Origin: Candidatus Carbonibacillus altaicus
GTDB lineage: Bacteria > Bacillota > Bacilli > Thermicanales > DSM-22653
NCBI GenBank assembly: GCA_003050645.1
Contig: PEBX01000015.1
Coordinates: 1 to 51,214, forward strand
Direction of reading: 5' to 3'
Length of the DNA: 51,214 nt
Both the position numbers and the translations under genes were made by a program. Positions 7,414-20,333 of the stretch are shown here, piece by piece. How positions within the stretch are numbered: position 1 is the stretch's first letter; each line of letters opens with the position of its first letter. A model generated the notes under the pieces. The model searched no databases, was not told where the DNA came from, and was given only the letters and a program-made list of their open reading frames with translations.

Positions 7414-8241
7414 TCAAGCGAGATGAAGCCGTAGCGGGTCCAGCCTGATCCAGATGTAAAGAAACGTGATCAAAAAAACGGCGAGGAGTACCAGACGGTC
7501 TTTCCACCGGAACGTTAGCACGCGCCAGCTCGTTGGCTCCCGGCTCGGGTCATATCCCCGCGCTTCCATCGCCAGCGCCAGCCGATCTGCTCGCCGAAAG
7601 GAGAGAACAAACAAGGGAATGATCAAAGTAAGCAAGGCTTCCAGACGAACCCTGAGACGTTTACTGGTAAAATCGGCACCTCTAGCCATCTGTGCTTTCA
7701 TGATTAAAAGGAGCTCATCTAGCATCGTCGGGATAAAGCGAAGCGCAATGGTCAACATGAGTGAAAAGGCGTAAATCGGTATGCCCAGACGTTTAAGCGG
7801 CGCAAGCAGAGACTCTAAACCGCGTGCCAGTTGAAGCGGGGAGGTTGTTAGCGTTAAAAGCGCACTTGCCGCAAATAAGGCGACGAGACGCATCACTAAA
7901 AACAAGGCACCGATGAGTCCCTGGTCGGTGATATGGATCACGCCATACGTCCACACCGTCTCACCGCGTTGTTCTAAGACAATCTGAACGATTGCAAGAA
8001 GTACGAGCACCCAGATGACGGGATAGAGGGATTTTATAAAATAGCGCCAGGAAATACGCGACGCGAAAAGCGCCAAGCCGAGCACAATCCATATGAAGAA
8101 AAGCATCCCCGCCGTGGTTGCCAGAAACACCCAAACCGCTATGGCCACGGTCGAAAGGAGCTTGGTACGCGGATCGAGATCGTGTACGAAGGAAGCATGA
8201 GGGATATATCGGCCGAGTGGAAACGACTCAATGAGCGACAC
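7414..8241 (-). CDS. ecfT: ECF transporter transmembrane subunit EcfT
   Basis: A 275-residue membrane coupling protein of the energy-coupling factor vitamin and metal transporters. It links the two ATPases to interchangeable substrate-binding S components. About six hydrophobic segments are seen, and both cytoplasmic coupling motifs are present: MARGADF and MEARGYDPS. I prefer GTG 8239-8241 as start because GGAAGG lies nine bases upstream and the product (MSLIESFPLGRYIPHAS) begins like B. subtilis EcfT; an ATG at 8250 touches the ribosome binding site. A much longer frame to 8424 would overlap ecfA2 and is unlikely. Confidence 0.92.
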   Translation of the reverse strand: MSLIESFPLGRYIPHASFVHDLDPRTKLLSTVAIAVWVFLATTAGMLFFIWIVLGLALFASRISWRYFIKSLYPVIWVLVLLAIVQIVLEQRGETVWTYGVIHITDQGLIGALFLVMRLVALFAASALLTLTTSPLQLARGLESLLAPLKRLGIPIYAFSLMLTIALRFIPTMLDELLLIMKAQMARGADFTSKRLRVRLEALLTLIIPLFVLSFRRADRLALAMEARGYDPSREPTSWRVLTFRWKDRLVLLAVFLITFLYIWIRLDPLRLHLA

Positions 8242-8320
8242 CGGCTTCATCCTTCCTGCATTTTTGTAAGATGCGACACCATGCCTTTGGCCCAATGGAA
8301 GTCTGTCTAAGGTAGCCCAT

Positions 8321-9211
8321 CTAACGATCGCGTACCTCCCGTGGCTTCCAGTGCCGATCGATCCAGCGCGCCAGCTCATCTTCATTCCGCGGTAGTCGCT
8401 CCAGTGCCCGCCGGTCACAATCAACGAGCGTCATGAGCACCTCCAGCCACGGGGTCGGGAGCAAACCGGCATCCTCAAAACGATGACGCATCCTCGACTC
8501 AAAAAGATAAGCGCTGAAAAAGTCGCTCACCTTTCCGTGCCAGATCAGGCTACCACCAGCCATGACAAAAAGCGTATCGGTGAGAAAGAGCGCTTCGTCG
8601 AGGTCATGGGTAATATACAGGACGGTTGGTTTTCTCTCCTCATACCAATGCGCGAGGTGCGTAAGAATTGCTTCTCGGCCGAGCGGATCGAGACCCGCTG
8701 TCGCTTCATCCAAGATGAGGAGCTCTGGTTCGGTCACAAAAATACTGGCGAGTGCCACCCGCCGTTTTTCGCCTCCGCTTAAAAAAAGAGGGGCACGTGC
8801 GAGATAGGATTCGTCCAGCCCGAATGAACGGAGCGCGCGTATGACCCGCTCCTCTTCTTCCTCGGGCGAAAGTCCCCGACCTTTTAAAGCAAAAGCGACT
8901 TCTTTTCGTACAGTTTCTTCAAAGAGTTGATGCTCCGGAAACTGAAACGCATAGCCGATGCGCCGACGAAGACCGGTAAGGTGGGGATTTTTCCGTTTGA
9001 TCTCGACGCCATCCACCATGACCCGACCTTCCGTTGGGAAAAGAAGGCCTGCCGCAAGCTGGCCAATCGTTGATTTCCCTGACCCCGTAACACCCATGAT
9101 CGCCGCAGCCGATCCGGAAGGCAAGGAAAAAGAAACGCGGCTGAGCGCTTGTTTGGCAAACGGCGTTCCCTGTCCATAGACGTAGCTTACCGCATCAAAG
9201 ACGATCTCCAT
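8321..9211 (-). CDS. ecfA2: ECF transporter ATP-binding protein EcfA2
   Basis: A 296-residue ABC ATPase. Walker A is GVTGSGKST (40-48), the Q-loop lies in FQFPEHQLFEETV, the signature is LSGGEKRR, and Walker B LLILDEATAGLDP precedes a conserved switch His in YITHDLDEA. With EcfA1 it forms the heterodimer that drives uptake of vitamins or metal ions through EcfT and an S component. Its start codon lies inside the end of ecfA1 (25-bp overlap), implying translational coupling. No S component is encoded in the window, so this is a shared (group II) module. Confidence 0.94.
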   Translation of the reverse strand: MEIVFDAVSYVYGQGTPFAKQALSRVSFSLPSGSAAAIMGVTGSGKSTIGQLAAGLLFPTEGRVMVDGVEIKRKNPHLTGLRRRIGYAFQFPEHQLFEETVRKEVAFALKGRGLSPEEEEERVIRALRSFGLDESYLARAPLFLSGGEKRRVALASIFVTEPELLILDEATAGLDPLGREAILTHLAHWYEERKPTVLYITHDLDEALFLTDTLFVMAGGSLIWHGKVSDFFSAYLFESRMRHRFEDAGLLPTPWLEVLMTLVDCDRRALERLPRNEDELARWIDRHWKPREVRDR

Positions 9212-10044
9212 AAGGCGCGGATTCCCTCGCTCTCCCGTTCGAAAAAAGCATCTCTTATATCCCTATCCCGAATCTCGATCCCGGCGTTTCGTAAAGCCTC
9301 GAGAAGGCGTGTCGCAAGCGGTGGCAAAAGCCTGAGTGAGCGGATGAGCGCTACGTCTTGAAACAACTGACCAGGCTTTCCGTCATAAACGATAGCCCCG
9401 TCTTTGAGAGCGACGAGGCGCGGACTTCGCCGCGCATGCTCCATATCATGCGTCACTTCGATGATTGTCATGCCTTCTTGATGGAGGGAACGTACGAGCT
9501 CTACCATGTCTTGACGTGCTTTTGGGTCAAGCATCGCAAAAGCTTCATCGAGAACAAGTGCTTTCGGTTTTAAAGCTACCATACCGGCAATGGCCAGACG
9601 TTTTTTTTGCCCCCCCGAAAGTCGGTACGGCTCACGATCCCGCACATCTTCTAGCCCTAGGCGCGCGATAGCCCAGGCGACGCGTTTTCCGATCTCCACT
9701 GCCGGTAGACCTTGGGCTTCGAGCCCAAAAGCAATATCATCGGCAACGGTAGCCTGGATAATTTGATCTTCCGGATTTTGAAAGATCATGCCGACCGTTC
9801 GCCTGACGGTTCCACTCAAGGCCGCTGTGACTTCCTCCCCATTGAGTAGATAACGACCTTTTTGGGGAGATACAAGTCCGCTAAGCACCCAGGCAAGCGT
9901 CGTTTTCCCGGAACCATTGCCGCCTACAATCGTTACCCATTCCCCTTCCTCGACCCGAAAGGTCACGTCTTGTAAGGCGAACCGTGCGGCACCGGGATAA
10001 CGATATGATACGCCTTTTAGTTCGATGAGTGCGCGCCGATCCAT
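9187..10044 (-). CDS. ecfA1: ECF transporter ATP-binding protein EcfA1
   Basis: The first ATPase of the ECF module. Walker A GGNGSGKTT, Q-loop FQNPEDQIIQATV, signature LSGGQKKRLAI and Walker B ALVLDEAFAMLDP are all present. ATG 10042-10044 (MDRRALIELKGVSYRYPG) is preferred; the in-frame GTG at 10053 sits almost on the AAGG ribosome binding site. The gene follows rplQ by 127 bp with no convincing terminator between, the classic Bacilli arrangement in which the ecf genes trail the alpha operon. Confidence 0.93.
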   Translation of the reverse strand: MDRRALIELKGVSYRYPGAARFALQDVTFRVEEGEWVTIVGGNGSGKTTLAWVLSGLVSPQKGRYLLNGEEVTAALSGTVRRTVGMIFQNPEDQIIQATVADDIAFGLEAQGLPAVEIGKRVAWAIARLGLEDVRDREPYRLSGGQKKRLAIAGMVALKPKALVLDEAFAMLDPKARQDMVELVRSLHQEGMTIIEVTHDMEHARRSPRLVALKDGAIVYDGKPGQLFQDVALIRSLRLLPPLATRLLEALRNAGIEIRDRDIRDAFFERESEGIRALWRSSLMR

Positions 10045-10171
10045 CTCTCTCACGCCTTTTTATTGCGTCTTTATCGTAGGGGCGTCTCAGGGTCATATGC
10101 TTGTATCATGATCCTCATTTGCTTCGGTATTTTAGCTGCGCACCGGTTGCTTAAGTCAGCGCAGCGGACAC

Positions 10172-10543
10172 TTAGTCGACGAATTCGAGAATGGCCATCT
10201 CTGCCCCATCACCCCGCCGCGGGCCTTTTTTCAGAACGCGGGTGTAACCACCGTTTCGGTCCGCATAACGCGGTGCAATGATATCGAACAGTTTTTGTAC
10301 GGCATCTTTGCTCTTCGGATCTTCAGGATCCGTTTGAAGCGGTCTTACAAAAGCTGCCACCTGTCGTCTGGCATGCAGGTCGCCCCGTTTTGCCAGCGTA
10401 ATCATCTCATCGGCAAGACGCGCGGCATTTTTTGCTTTAGGAAGCGTCGTTTCTACTTGTTCATGCAAAATAAGCTGGGTCACCAGATCACGGAGCAGCG
10501 CTTTACGTGCTGCCGACGGGCGCCCTAATTTGGAACGTGCCAT
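10172..10543 (-). CDS. rplQ: 50S ribosomal protein L17
   Basis: A 123-residue L17, located near the peptide exit tunnel. Support: [34 protein letters not shown] and [19 protein letters not shown]. It is the last ribosomal gene of the alpha cluster, 164 bp after rpoA. The rpoA-rplQ spacer has a weak promoter-like pair (TTGATA and TGTATA, 17 bp apart, near 10577-10605). ATG 10541-10543 follows AAGGAGGGG. Confidence 0.96.
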   Translation of the reverse strand: MARSKLGRPSAARKALLRDLVTQLILHEQVETTLPKAKNAARLADEMITLAKRGDLHARRQVAAFVRPLQTDPEDPKSKDAVQKLFDIIAPRYADRNGGYTRVLKKGPRRGDGAEMAILEFVD

Positions 10544-10707
10544 CGCCTATTCCCCTCCTTGCTGTACTTAAGTGAATCGTACGATATACACAAAAACACG
10601 TTTCTCGTATCAACGTTTAATCCTCGTGCGCCAACCTTCTTGATAAAACGTAAACCTTATGCCCTTTGATCTTGACCTCGGGACGAGCAGGTTCGCTACA
10701 TTCCTCT

Positions 10708-11652
10708 TTACTCGCTTTTTCTAAGCGATAGTCCGAGGCTGTTCAACTTTTGAATGACTTCTTCCAGTGATTTTTTACCGAGATTCCGCACTTTCATCAT
10801 GTCTTCCTCGGTTTTTTGCGTCAGTTCCTGAACGGTGTTGATACCAGCGCGCTTGAGACAGTTGTAGGTGCGCACCGACAGGTCGAGCTCTTCAATCGTC
10901 ATCACCAGCGCCTTTTCTTTCCGATCGTTTTCTTTTTCGATCATAAAAGCCGTATCTTTAACATCGCTAGAAAGACCGACAAAAAGGCTTAAATGCTCGG
11001 TCAAAATTTTAGCTCCGTAACTAAGCGCTTCATCCGGCCGAACGCTTCGATCGGTCCATACATCAAGCGTCAGTTTATCATAATTCGTTATCTGACCAAC
11101 GCGCGTATTTTCAACCGTATAGTTCACTCTGAGAACCGGTGAGTAAAGGGAATCGATGGGGATGACACCGATCGGTGCATCTTCGTGTTTGTTCCCCTCG
11201 GCAGAGACATAGCCGCGGCCGCGGCTAGCCGTCATGCGCATGTTCAAGCGAGCGCCAGAGGCAAGGGTGGCAATGACGAGATCGGGATTTAAAATCTCAA
11301 CGTCGCTATCGGCACGGATATCACCGGCTGTCACCACACCTTCGCCTTCGGCTTCAATCTCTAAGATTTTTTCTTCGTTAGAGTGAATGCGAAGCGCAAG
11401 TTTTTTGAGATTTAAAATGATCTCCGTGGTGTCTTCATACACGCCTTCGATCGTTGAAAATTCGTGAAGCACCCCATCGATTTGCACCGACGTCACGGCG
11501 GCACCTGGAATAGAGGAAAGGAGTATTCTGCGGAGGGAGTTGCCTAAGGTGGTCCCATATCCTCTCTCTAGGGGTTCAAGGACGAATTTCCCGTAACTTA
11601 AATCCGGGGAAAGTTCTACGACCTCGATCTTTGGTTTTTCGATTTCAATCAT
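10708..11652 (-). CDS. rpoA: RNA polymerase alpha subunit
   Basis: A 314-residue alpha subunit. The N-terminal domain (about 1-230) dimerises and nucleates polymerase assembly; it includes [24 protein letters not shown]. The C-terminal domain (about 245-310) contacts UP-element DNA and activators and includes the helix-hairpin-helix [15 protein letters not shown]. Length equals that of B. subtilis RpoA. It lies between rpsK and rplQ, as in Bacilli. After the stop, a +1 frame stays open for about 30 codons without a start codon. Confidence 0.98.
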   Translation of the reverse strand: MIEIEKPKIEVVELSPDLSYGKFVLEPLERGYGTTLGNSLRRILLSSIPGAAVTSVQIDGVLHEFSTIEGVYEDTTEIILNLKKLALRIHSNEEKILEIEAEGEGVVTAGDIRADSDVEILNPDLVIATLASGARLNMRMTASRGRGYVSAEGNKHEDAPIGVIPIDSLYSPVLRVNYTVENTRVGQITNYDKLTLDVWTDRSVRPDEALSYGAKILTEHLSLFVGLSSDVKDTAFMIEKENDRKEKALVMTIEELDLSVRTYNCLKRAGINTVQELTQKTEEDMMKVRNLGKKSLEEVIQKLNSLGLSLRKSE

Positions 11653-11773
11653 AAAATGCTATGCCCTCCTTCTGAACGTCCAAGGCCCAAAGTCACTGGG
11701 TCATTGGCTTCATTTTCCAGTTTTGCCACAGACGCGCATCGGCAAACTTCTGAACGTTCCGAAGATGCGTCGA

Positions 11774-12172
11774 TTACACACGACGACGCTTTGGCGGACG
11801 GCATCCATTGTGGGGGATCGGCGTTACATCTTTAATCACGCTGACATCAAGCCCAGCGGCTTGTAGGGAGCGAATCGCCGCTTCACGCCCCGAGCCAGGC
11901 CCTTTCACACGCACTTCCACTTCCCGCATCCCGTGCTCCATCGCGGCTTTGGCGGCCGCCTCTGCCGACATCTGCGCGGCGAAGGGCGTCGATTTGCGGC
12001 TACCTTTAAAACCGAGTGTCCCGGCGGACGCCCAGGAAATCGTGTTACCGTGAGGGTCGGTGATGGTGACGATCGTATTGTTGAAAGTCGAACGTATGTG
12101 GGCAATACCGGATGCGATATTTTTGCGATCTCGGCGACGTGTTCTTGCTGTTTGCATTTTCCGTTTAGCCAC
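11774..12172 (-). CDS. rpsK: 30S ribosomal protein S11
   Basis: A 132-residue S11 of the 30S platform, lining the E-site mRNA channel. Support: [39 protein letters not shown] and the C-terminal [14 protein letters not shown]. The start is GTG 12170-12172 after AAAGGAGGG. An 11-bp direct repeat, CTTCTGAACGT, occurs at 11669-11679 and 11747-11757 in the spacer to rpoA. Confidence 0.97.
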   Translation of the reverse strand: MAKRKMQTARTRRRDRKNIASGIAHIRSTFNNTIVTITDPHGNTISWASAGTLGFKGSRKSTPFAAQMSAEAAAKAAMEHGMREVEVRVKGPGSGREAAIRSLQAAGLDVSVIKDVTPIPHNGCRPPKRRRV

Positions 12173-12191
12173 GTTTGGTCCCTCCTTTTAC

Positions 12192-12560
12192 TTATTTTTT
12201 CTTGCCGGGAATGGTACGCGCAGGGCCTTTCCGCGTACGCGCATTTGTTTTCGTCCGCTGTCCGCGCACAGGAAGCCCTTTACGATGACGGACACCGCGG
12301 TAAGAGCCGATTTCAATCAGGCGTTTGATATTGAGCGCGATCTCACGGCGGAGATCGCCTTCGACTTTAAGATTTTTATCGATGTAGTCGCGAATGCGGT
12401 TGACTTCATCTTCCGTTAAGTCTTTAACCCGAGTATCTGGGTCTACGCCCGTAACTTCCAGAATGCGTTTGGCTGTCGAACGACCGATGCCGTAAATATA
12501 CGTGAGCGATATTTCGACGCGTTTTTCACGGGGAATATCTACACCAGCAATACGTGCCAT
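12192..12560 (-). CDS. rpsM: 30S ribosomal protein S13
   Basis: A 122-residue S13 at the top of the 30S head, forming bridges to the 50S subunit and touching P-site tRNA. Support: [25 protein letters not shown], the conserved [26 protein letters not shown] block and a lysine-rich end. ATG 12558-12560 follows AAAGGAGG. Only 26 bp separate it from rpmJ. Confidence 0.97.
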   Translation of the reverse strand: MARIAGVDIPREKRVEISLTYIYGIGRSTAKRILEVTGVDPDTRVKDLTEDEVNRIRDYIDKNLKVEGDLRREIALNIKRLIEIGSYRGVRHRKGLPVRGQRTKTNARTRKGPARTIPGKKK

Positions 12561-12586
12561 GCTTTATCCTCCTTTCGTCTTATGCA

Positions 12587-12700
12587 TTAACCCTGACGCT
12601 GTTTGTGCTTGGGGTTTTCACAGATAACCATGACTTTACCATGGCGCTTGATGATTTTACATTTATCGCAAATCTTTTTGACAGATGGGCGAACTTTCAT
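12587..12700 (-). CDS. rpmJ: 50S ribosomal protein L36
   Basis: A 37-residue zinc-binding L36, beginning [15 protein letters not shown] and ending NPKHKQRQG. The zinc ligands are Cys11, Cys14, Cys27 and His32 (C-x2-C, C-x4-H), so this is the zinc-containing form. ATG 12698-12700 follows AAGGAGGCGTTCCGG. It lies between infA and rpsM, the usual Bacilli place. Confidence 0.95.
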   Translation of the reverse strand: MKVRPSVKKICDKCKIIKRHGKVMVICENPKHKQRQG

Positions 12701-12816
12701 CCGGAACGCCTCCTTTCTTCAACAGACGATCCATCTCAAAAAGCTTTGCACATCCAACGCGCCGTACGCTTACGACGCCCCCTTATGGACGAGATCTTAT
12801 CTTGAAACGGACACGC

Positions 12817-13035
12817 TTATTTAAAACGATACGTAATCCGACCGCGCGTAAGATCATATGGAGAAAGCTCGACCGTCACTCTGTCCCCGGGTAAGATGCG
12901 AATAAAGTTCATCCGAATTTTACCAGAGACATGCGCCAAAATGGTATGCCCATTTTCTAATTGCACGCGAAACATAGCGTTCGGTAGCGGTTCGATCACG
13001 GTGCCTTCCATTTCAATCACATCTTCTTTGGCCAC
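12817..13035 (-). CDS. infA: translation initiation factor IF-1
   Basis: A 72-residue S1/OB-fold IF-1 that blocks the A site during initiation. Support: [40 protein letters not shown] and [15 protein letters not shown]. The start is GTG 13033-13035, behind GGAAGGTGG with a six-base gap; it gives exactly the B. subtilis length. An open frame extends 27 codons further upstream but has no family support. The small KOW-domain gene seen between map and infA in B. subtilis is not present here. Confidence 0.96.
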   Translation of the reverse strand: MAKEDVIEMEGTVIEPLPNAMFRVQLENGHTILAHVSGKIRMNFIRILPGDRVTVELSPYDLTRGRITYRFK

Positions 13036-13119
13036 GCCTTCCCACCTTCCTTTCTTCTGGATGACAAGGGTTCCCATACTTTGAAGGATCACAAGCTTAA
13101 TCATCACTTTCATCAACAG

Positions 13120-13143
13120 TTAAGCTTAAAGTCGTTTTTAAGC

Positions 13144-13150
<7 letters not shown>
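13120..13150. repeat. 13-bp direct repeat spanning the map stop codon
   Basis: TTAAGCTTAAAGT occurs at 13120-13132 and again at 13138-13150, period 18. The map stop codon (TAA, 13144-13146 on the minus strand) lies in the second copy, so an identical in-frame TAA follows 18 bp downstream. Each copy also contains the palindrome TTAAGCTTAA. Confidence 0.85.
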
Positions 13151-15845
<2,695 letters not shown>

Positions 15846-15846
<1 letters not shown>

Positions 15847-16286
15847 CAGATCACCTCAATCTTTCCACCGGCAGCTTCAATTTTTTGCGCTGCCGATTCC
15901 GAAAAACGATGGGCTCGGACGGTAAGCGCAACGGTTAAATCACCATCGCCCAGAATTTTCACGCCGTCTTTGAGCTTCTTGACAAGACCGCGTTCGATAA
16001 GTTGATCCGGATCTACGACAGAACCGGGGGCAAAATCATTAAGCTGTGCGATGTTTACGATGGCATAGTCTTTACGGAAAATATTTGTAAAACCGCGCTT
16101 TGGAAGACGGCGAATGAGCGGGTTTTGCCCCCCTTCAAAGCCAGGTCGTACCCCCCCACCAGAGCGAGCTTTTTGTCCTTTGTGTCCGCGACCAGATGTT
16201 TTGCCGTGTCCGCTGGATGTCCCCCGACCGACGCGTTTTCTTTCACGTTTTGAACCGGGAGCCGATCTTAGTTCATGTAAGCGCAT
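15846..16286 (-). CDS. rplO: 50S ribosomal protein L15
   Basis: A 146-residue L15. Support: [22 protein letters not shown], the glycine- and arginine-rich [23 protein letters not shown] that threads into 23S rRNA, and [14 protein letters not shown] 16284-16286 lies nine bases after GGAGG; in-frame GTG and TTG codons just upstream (16289, 16292) are closer than optimal. Its stop overlaps the secY start by one base. Confidence 0.96.
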
Positions 16287-16310
16287 CACCAATCACCTCC
16301 ACATTTGACT

Positions 16311-16493
16311 TTAATCGATCGTCTCAACTTTCACCAGATGGCTCACCTGTTGAATCATCCCCCGCACGCTCGGTACGTCTTCACGTACGACGGACTGATG
16401 GAGCTTTTTTAGACCGAGCGCTTCCACAGTTCGTTTTTGGGGGTAAGGACGGCCGATGGTGCTTCTCACTAAGGTAATCTTAAGCTTAGCCAT
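16311..16493 (-). CDS. rpmD: 50S ribosomal protein L30
   Basis: A 60-residue L30, the short bacterial form. Support: [32 protein letters not shown] with the typical end [18 protein letters not shown] 16491-16493 follows GAGGCGCGTC, with its ribosome binding site at the 3' end of rpsE. It lies between rpsE and rplO in the spc order. Confidence 0.95.
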   Translation of the reverse strand: MAKLKITLVRSTIGRPYPQKRTVEALGLKKLHQSVVREDVPSVRGMIQQVSHLVKVETID

Positions 16494-16504
16494 GACGCGC
16501 CTCC

Positions 16505-17011
16505 TCAGTGCAAGATTTCTTCGGGCGATTTTCCGCGTAATTTGGCTACGGATTGTACAGTTTTGAGTTCGGTAAGGCCAGCCATCGTTGCCCGCACCAT
16601 GTTAATGGCATTGTTCGATCCGAGCGACTTAGAGAGCACATCACGTACACCGGCTAGCTCCAGCACGGCACGGACCGGACCACCGGCGATCACACCGGTA
16701 CCTTCTACGGCTGGTTTTAAAAGAACGACCCCAGCACCGTAACGTCCGATGATCTCATGGGGAATGGTGGTGTTCACGAGCGGCACTTCAATGAGGTTTT
16801 TCTTGGCTGCTTCGATTGCTTTTTTGATGGCATCCGGAACTTCTGCTGCTTTTCCTAAGCCGAATCCGACGATCCCTTCTTTATTGCCGATCACAACAAG
16901 TGCGCTAAAGCTAAACCGCCGGCCTCCTTTGACCACTTTTGCCACGCGGTTGACCTGCACAACGCGTTCTTCAAACGTATAACGCGAAGCATCGATCCTT
17001 TCTTTTTGCAC
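16505..17011 (-). CDS. rpsE: 30S ribosomal protein S5
   Basis: A 168-residue S5, important for decoding fidelity and the mRNA entry helicase. Support: [26 protein letters not shown], the [23 protein letters not shown] loop and [11 protein letters not shown]. The start is GTG 17009-17011 after AAGGAGGGAAAACA. Confidence 0.97.
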   Translation of the reverse strand: MQKERIDASRYTFEERVVQVNRVAKVVKGGRRFSFSALVVIGNKEGIVGFGLGKAAEVPDAIKKAIEAAKKNLIEVPLVNTTIPHEIIGRYGAGVVLLKPAVEGTGVIAGGPVRAVLELAGVRDVLSKSLGSNNAINMVRATMAGLTELKTVQSVAKLRGKSPEEILH

Positions 17012-17038
17012 TGTTTTCCCTCCTTTTCTTGACTCTGA

Positions 17039-17413
17039 TCAAAAGTCTAATCCGCCCGCACGCGCCGCCTCGGCCAGCGCCTGAACACGACCGTGGTATT
17101 TGTACCCGCCGCGATCAAAGACGATTTTTTCAATGCCTTTTGCTTTGGCCCGGCGCGCCAGGAGTTCACCGACGAGCGCCGCTGCTTCTTTGTTACCAGT
17201 TCCGATTTCATTTAATTGATCGCGCAGTTCTTTATCCAGCGTCGAAGCATGGACAAGCGTCATGCCTTGCATGTCATCGATTATTTGCGCATAGATGTGT
17301 TTCGTTGAACGATAAACGCTAAGACGCGGCCGATGCGCGTTGCCAAACAGTTTTTTACGGATCCGATAATGACGTTTTTTACGGAGCACGTTTCTATCGG
17401 GTTTCGTAATCAT
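17039..17413 (-). CDS. rplR: 50S ribosomal protein L18
   Basis: A 124-residue L18, which binds 5S rRNA in the central protuberance with L5. Support: [20 protein letters not shown], the [29 protein letters not shown] end and a basic N-terminus. ATG 17411-17413 follows AAAGGAGTGGCC. Confidence 0.96.
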   Translation of the reverse strand: MITKPDRNVLRKKRHYRIRKKLFGNAHRPRLSVYRSTKHIYAQIIDDMQGMTLVHASTLDKELRDQLNEIGTGNKEAAALVGELLARRAKAKGIEKIVFDRGGYKYHGRVQALAEAARAGGLDF

Positions 17414-17472
17414 AAGCTTAGGCCACTCCTTTCCTGCTGAAACAGATTAACATAAGTTTGTAAGCGTACGTC

Positions 17473-18018
17473 TTACTTTTTCTTGCCGCCTGTTTTTCCT
17501 TCTTTGCGGCGAATGTGTTCACCTTCGTATTTAATCCCTTTTCCTTTATACGGTTCCGGTTCACGGAAGCTGCGGATGTTAGCGGCGGCCTGCCCCACTT
17601 TTTGTTTGTCTACGCCCCGAACGATAATTTTCGTTGCCTGGGGAACTTCGATTTCTACCCCTTCTTCCGGTTCGTATTCGATCGGGTGGGAATAACCGAG
17701 GCTTAAGACGAGTTTCCGTCCTTGCTTGGCAGCACGATAACCGACACCGACGATTTCGAGTGAACGCGTGTAGCCGTTTAATACACCTTCAATCATGTTG
17801 GCCAGAAGGGAGCGGGTCGTGCCGTGCAGGCTGCGATGCAGTTTTCCATCCGTCGGCCGTTCAACATACAGAACTCCGTTTTCCTGGCGAATGCGCATAT
17901 CTTCATGGATCGTTTGGGTAAGCGTTCCTTTTGGACCTTTCACCGTAACCGTATGGTTTTCGATCGTGACCGTAACCCCTTGTGGGACGGGTATAGGACT
18001 TCTACCGATCCGGCTCAT
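17473..18018 (-). CDS. rplF: 50S ribosomal protein L6
   Basis: A 181-residue L6 with two repeated domains near the factor-binding site. Support: [47 protein letters not shown] and the end [28 protein letters not shown] chose ATG 18016-18018 (GGAGGTGA upstream); an earlier GTG-type start at 18033 would place the start on the ribosome binding site. Confidence 0.96.
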   Translation of the reverse strand: MSRIGRSPIPVPQGVTVTIENHTVTVKGPKGTLTQTIHEDMRIRQENGVLYVERPTDGKLHRSLHGTTRSLLANMIEGVLNGYTRSLEIVGVGYRAAKQGRKLVLSLGYSHPIEYEPEEGVEIEVPQATKIIVRGVDKQKVGQAAANIRSFREPEPYKGKGIKYEGEHIRRKEGKTGGKKK

Positions 18019-18043
18019 CGACTTCACCTCCACCTTAACAAAT

Positions 18044-18442
18044 TTACCAGATATAAGCCAGCACTTCGCCGCCGGTATGTTTGGCGCGCGCTTCTTTGTC
18101 CGTCATCACACCGTTCGACGTAGAGACGATGGCAATCCCTAAACCGCCGAGCACACGGGGGAGCTCATCGCTTTTAGCGTATACCCGAAGGCCCGGTTTG
18201 CTGATGCGTTTTAAGCCGCTGATCACCCGTTCGTTGTTGGGGCCGTATTTGAGAAAAATGCGTAAGATCCCCTGTTTGTTGTCTTCGATCACTTCATAAT
18301 CGCGAATAAAACCTTCACGTTTTAAAATCTCGGCGATCTCCCGCTTCATACGCGAGGAAGGCATTTCAACTTTATCTTTACGCGCCATATTGGCGTTCCT
18401 TATGCGTGTTAACATATCGGCAATCGGATCGGTCATAACCAT
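18044..18442 (-). CDS. rpsH: 30S ribosomal protein S8
   Basis: A 132-residue S8, which nucleates the central domain of 16S r[21 protein letters not shown] at the start and [17 protein letters not shown] at the end match Bacilli S8 closely, with the same length. In E. coli S8 represses the spc operon; whether it does so here cannot be read from sequence. Confidence 0.97.
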   Translation of the reverse strand: MVMTDPIADMLTRIRNANMARKDKVEMPSSRMKREIAEILKREGFIRDYEVIEDNKQGILRIFLKYGPNNERVISGLKRISKPGLRVYAKSDELPRVLGGLGIAIVSTSNGVMTDKEARAKHTGGEVLAYIW

Positions 18443-18473
18443 CGCGGGCGCCTCCTTTCTCTTTAGTAAAATT

Positions 18474-18659
18474 TTACCAGCTCGCCTTTTTCAGACCCGG
18501 AATTTGTCCCTTATGCGCCAGCTCACGGAGGCAAATCCGGCAAAGGCCAAATTTGCGATAAACGGAATGCGGTCTGCCGCACCGTTTGCAGCGTGTATAA
18601 GCACGAACCGGATATTTCGGTTTGCGCTGTTGTTTGGCAATCATCGATTTTTTGGCCAA
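18474..18659 (-). CDS. rpsN: 30S ribosomal protein S14, zinc-binding type
   Basis: A 61-residue S14 of the short zinc form (also written rpsZ). Cys24, Cys27, Cys40 and Cys43 form the C-x2-C pairs; [27 protein letters not shown] is the standard C-terminus. A zinc-free paralogue, if present, is outside the window. Confidence 0.96.
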   Translation of the reverse strand: MAKKSMIAKQQRKPKYPVRAYTRCKRCGRPHSVYRKFGLCRICLRELAHKGQIPGLKKASW

Positions 18660-18731
18660 TATGCTCCCTCCTTTTCATTACGCCTGGTAAGGTCAGATGC
18701 TTTCCGTACACAAAAAACGCACCCTTAAGCT

Positions 18732-19301
18732 TTACGATTTGCGAAAGGGCATACCGAGTTCGGCAAGTAACGCCCGGGCCATCTCATCCGTCTCAGCGCT
18801 CGTGACGATAATAATTTCCATGCCGCGTACTTTTTCGACCTTGTCGTATTCAATTTCGGGGAATATAAGCTGCTCCCGCACACCGAGCGAATAGTTGCCC
18901 CGCCCGTCAAAGGCCGTCGGGGATACGCCGCGAAAATCGCGCACGCGCGGAAGGGCAACGTTAAAGAGCTTATCTAAGAAATGGTACATGCGGTCGCCGC
19001 GCAGCGTCACTTTGACTCCGATGGGCATACCTTCGCGCAGCTTAAAACCGGCAATGGACTTTTTTGCCCGCGTTACGATCGGTTTTTGCCCGCTGATGAG
19101 GGTGAGATCGCGTACCGCTGCATCGATGAGTTTAGGGTTTTGCGCTGCATCGCCGACACCTATGTTGATGACAACTTTTTCAATGCGCGGCACCTGCATC
19201 GGGTTGGTTAAATTAAACTGCTTCATCAGAACCGGCACCACTGAACTCTGATAATGCACTTTAAGCCGGGCAGGAATCTTTTCTTGAACTTGTATACTCA
19301 C
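18732..19301 (-). CDS. rplE: 50S ribosomal protein L5
   Basis: A 189-residue L5, binding 5S rRNA and touching P-site tRNA. Support: [43 protein letters not shown]-type core (here VTRAKKS) and [23 protein letters not shown] 19299-19301 has AGGTG six bases upstream and is preferred; another GTG at 19310 is nearly on the ribosome binding site. The N-terminus is about ten residues longer than in B. subtilis. Confidence 0.95.
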   Translation of the reverse strand: MSIQVQEKIPARLKVHYQSSVVPVLMKQFNLTNPMQVPRIEKVVINIGVGDAAQNPKLIDAAVRDLTLISGQKPIVTRAKKSIAGFKLREGMPIGVKVTLRGDRMYHFLDKLFNVALPRVRDFRGVSPTAFDGRGNYSLGVREQLIFPEIEYDKVEKVRGMEIIIVTSAETDEMARALLAELGMPFRKS

Positions 19302-19326
19302 ACTCGTCACCTACTTTCCGTTACCG

Positions 19327-19641
19327 TTATTTATCCAGTATTTCTCCCGACCGTTTGGCAATGCGCACTTTACGCCCATCTTCTAAAATCTTATAACCAA
19401 CGCGGGTAGGACGTCCGGTCTTGGGGTCGATCGGCATCACGTTGGAGACGTGAATCGGCGCTTCCTTGGTGATAATACCACCTTGAGGATTTTGTTGATT
19501 CGGTTTGGTATGCCGCTTGATGAAGTTGATGCCTTCGACGAGTACCCGTTCTTTTTTCGGATAGACGGCCAAGACGCGCCCGCGTTTACCTTTATCTTTT
19601 CCGGCGATAACCATAACCTGATCGCCTTTTTTGACGTGCAT
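19327..19641 (-). CDS. rplX: 50S ribosomal protein L24
   Basis: A 104-residue KOW-domain protein that starts 50S assembly. Support: [23 protein letters not shown] and [36 protein letters not shown] 19639-19641 follows GGAGGGCAC. The stop codon lies in a small CCGTTA tandem repeat (19318-19329), giving a second in-frame TAA six bases on. Confidence 0.96.
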   Translation of the reverse strand: MHVKKGDQVMVIAGKDKGKRGRVLAVYPKKERVLVEGINFIKRHTKPNQQNPQGGIITKEAPIHVSNVMPIDPKTGRPTRVGYKILEDGRKVRIAKRSGEILDK

Positions 19642-19667
19642 CTCATGTGCCCTCCTTTCCGTTCGCC

Positions 19668-20036
19668 TTAGAGCACTTCCGGCGCTAAGGAGATAATTTT
19701 CATATAATCCCGTTCTCTCAGCTCACGGGCCACCGGTCCGAAAATACGCGTGCCGCGCGGCGATTTGTCATCGCGGATGATGACCGCGGCGTTTTCATCA
19801 AAACGAATGGTCGACCCATCGAGACGTTTGATCCCTTTCCGGGAGCGCACGACGACCGCTTTTACGACGTCACCCTTCTTGACAACGCCCCCTGGTGTAG
19901 CGCTTTTCACCGAACAGATAATCATATCGCCGATATTGGCATACTTACGTCCCGTGCCGCCTAACACTTTGATGCACATGAGTTCTTTCGCGCCGGTATT
20001 ATCGGCCGAATGAAGACGCGTTTGCACCTGAATCAT
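19668..20036 (-). CDS. rplN: 50S ribosomal protein L14
   Basis: A 122-residue L14, forming an intersubunit bridge. Support: [55 protein letters not shown] and [17 protein letters not shown] 20034-20036 follows AAGGAGGGAACATGA. The length is that of the B. subtilis protein. Confidence 0.97.
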   Translation of the reverse strand: MIQVQTRLHSADNTGAKELMCIKVLGGTGRKYANIGDMIICSVKSATPGGVVKKGDVVKAVVVRSRKGIKRLDGSTIRFDENAAVIIRDDKSPRGTRIFGPVARELRERDYMKIISLAPEVL

Positions 20037-20072
20037 TCATGTTCCCTCCTTTTCCGCGTAACCGTTAAACCC

Positions 20073-20333
20073 TTAAACAATCTCCGATTTTTCCAGGATC
20101 TTGACCAGTCTGAAACGCTTTTCCTTAGAAAGCGGACGTGTTTCCATGATTAAGACGGTATCGCCGACTTTGGCCGTGTTCCCTTCATCATGCACTTTGT
20201 ATTTCTTGGAGTACTTCACGCGTTTGCCGTAAAGCGGATGCCGTTTGTACGTCTCTACTGTAACTACAATGGTTTTATCCATCTTATCGCTCGTGACTTT
20301 GCCGATAAGTGTCCGACGTTCATTGCGCTGCAC
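20073..20333 (-). CDS. rpsQ: 30S ribosomal protein S17
   Basis: An 86-residue OB-fold S17. Support: [46 protein letters not shown] chose GTG 20331-20333, eight bases after AAGGAGG, which gives the Bacilli length; an ATG at 20339 is one base from that site. TTAAAC is repeated at 20065 and 20073, so the stop-codon context is duplicated. Confidence 0.95.
   Translation of the reverse strand: MQRNERRTLIGKVTSDKMDKTIVVTVETYKRHPLYGKRVKYSKKYKVHDEGNTAKVGDTVLIMETRPLSKEKRFRLVKILEKSEIV

Noticed and set aside
10629-10720. +1 frame after the rpoA stop, coding a basic stretch ending VYVLSRRLAHED
   Set aside because: No ATG, GTG or TTG start in frame before its last codons and RpoA already has its full family length, so a chance open frame is more likely than a frameshifted extension.
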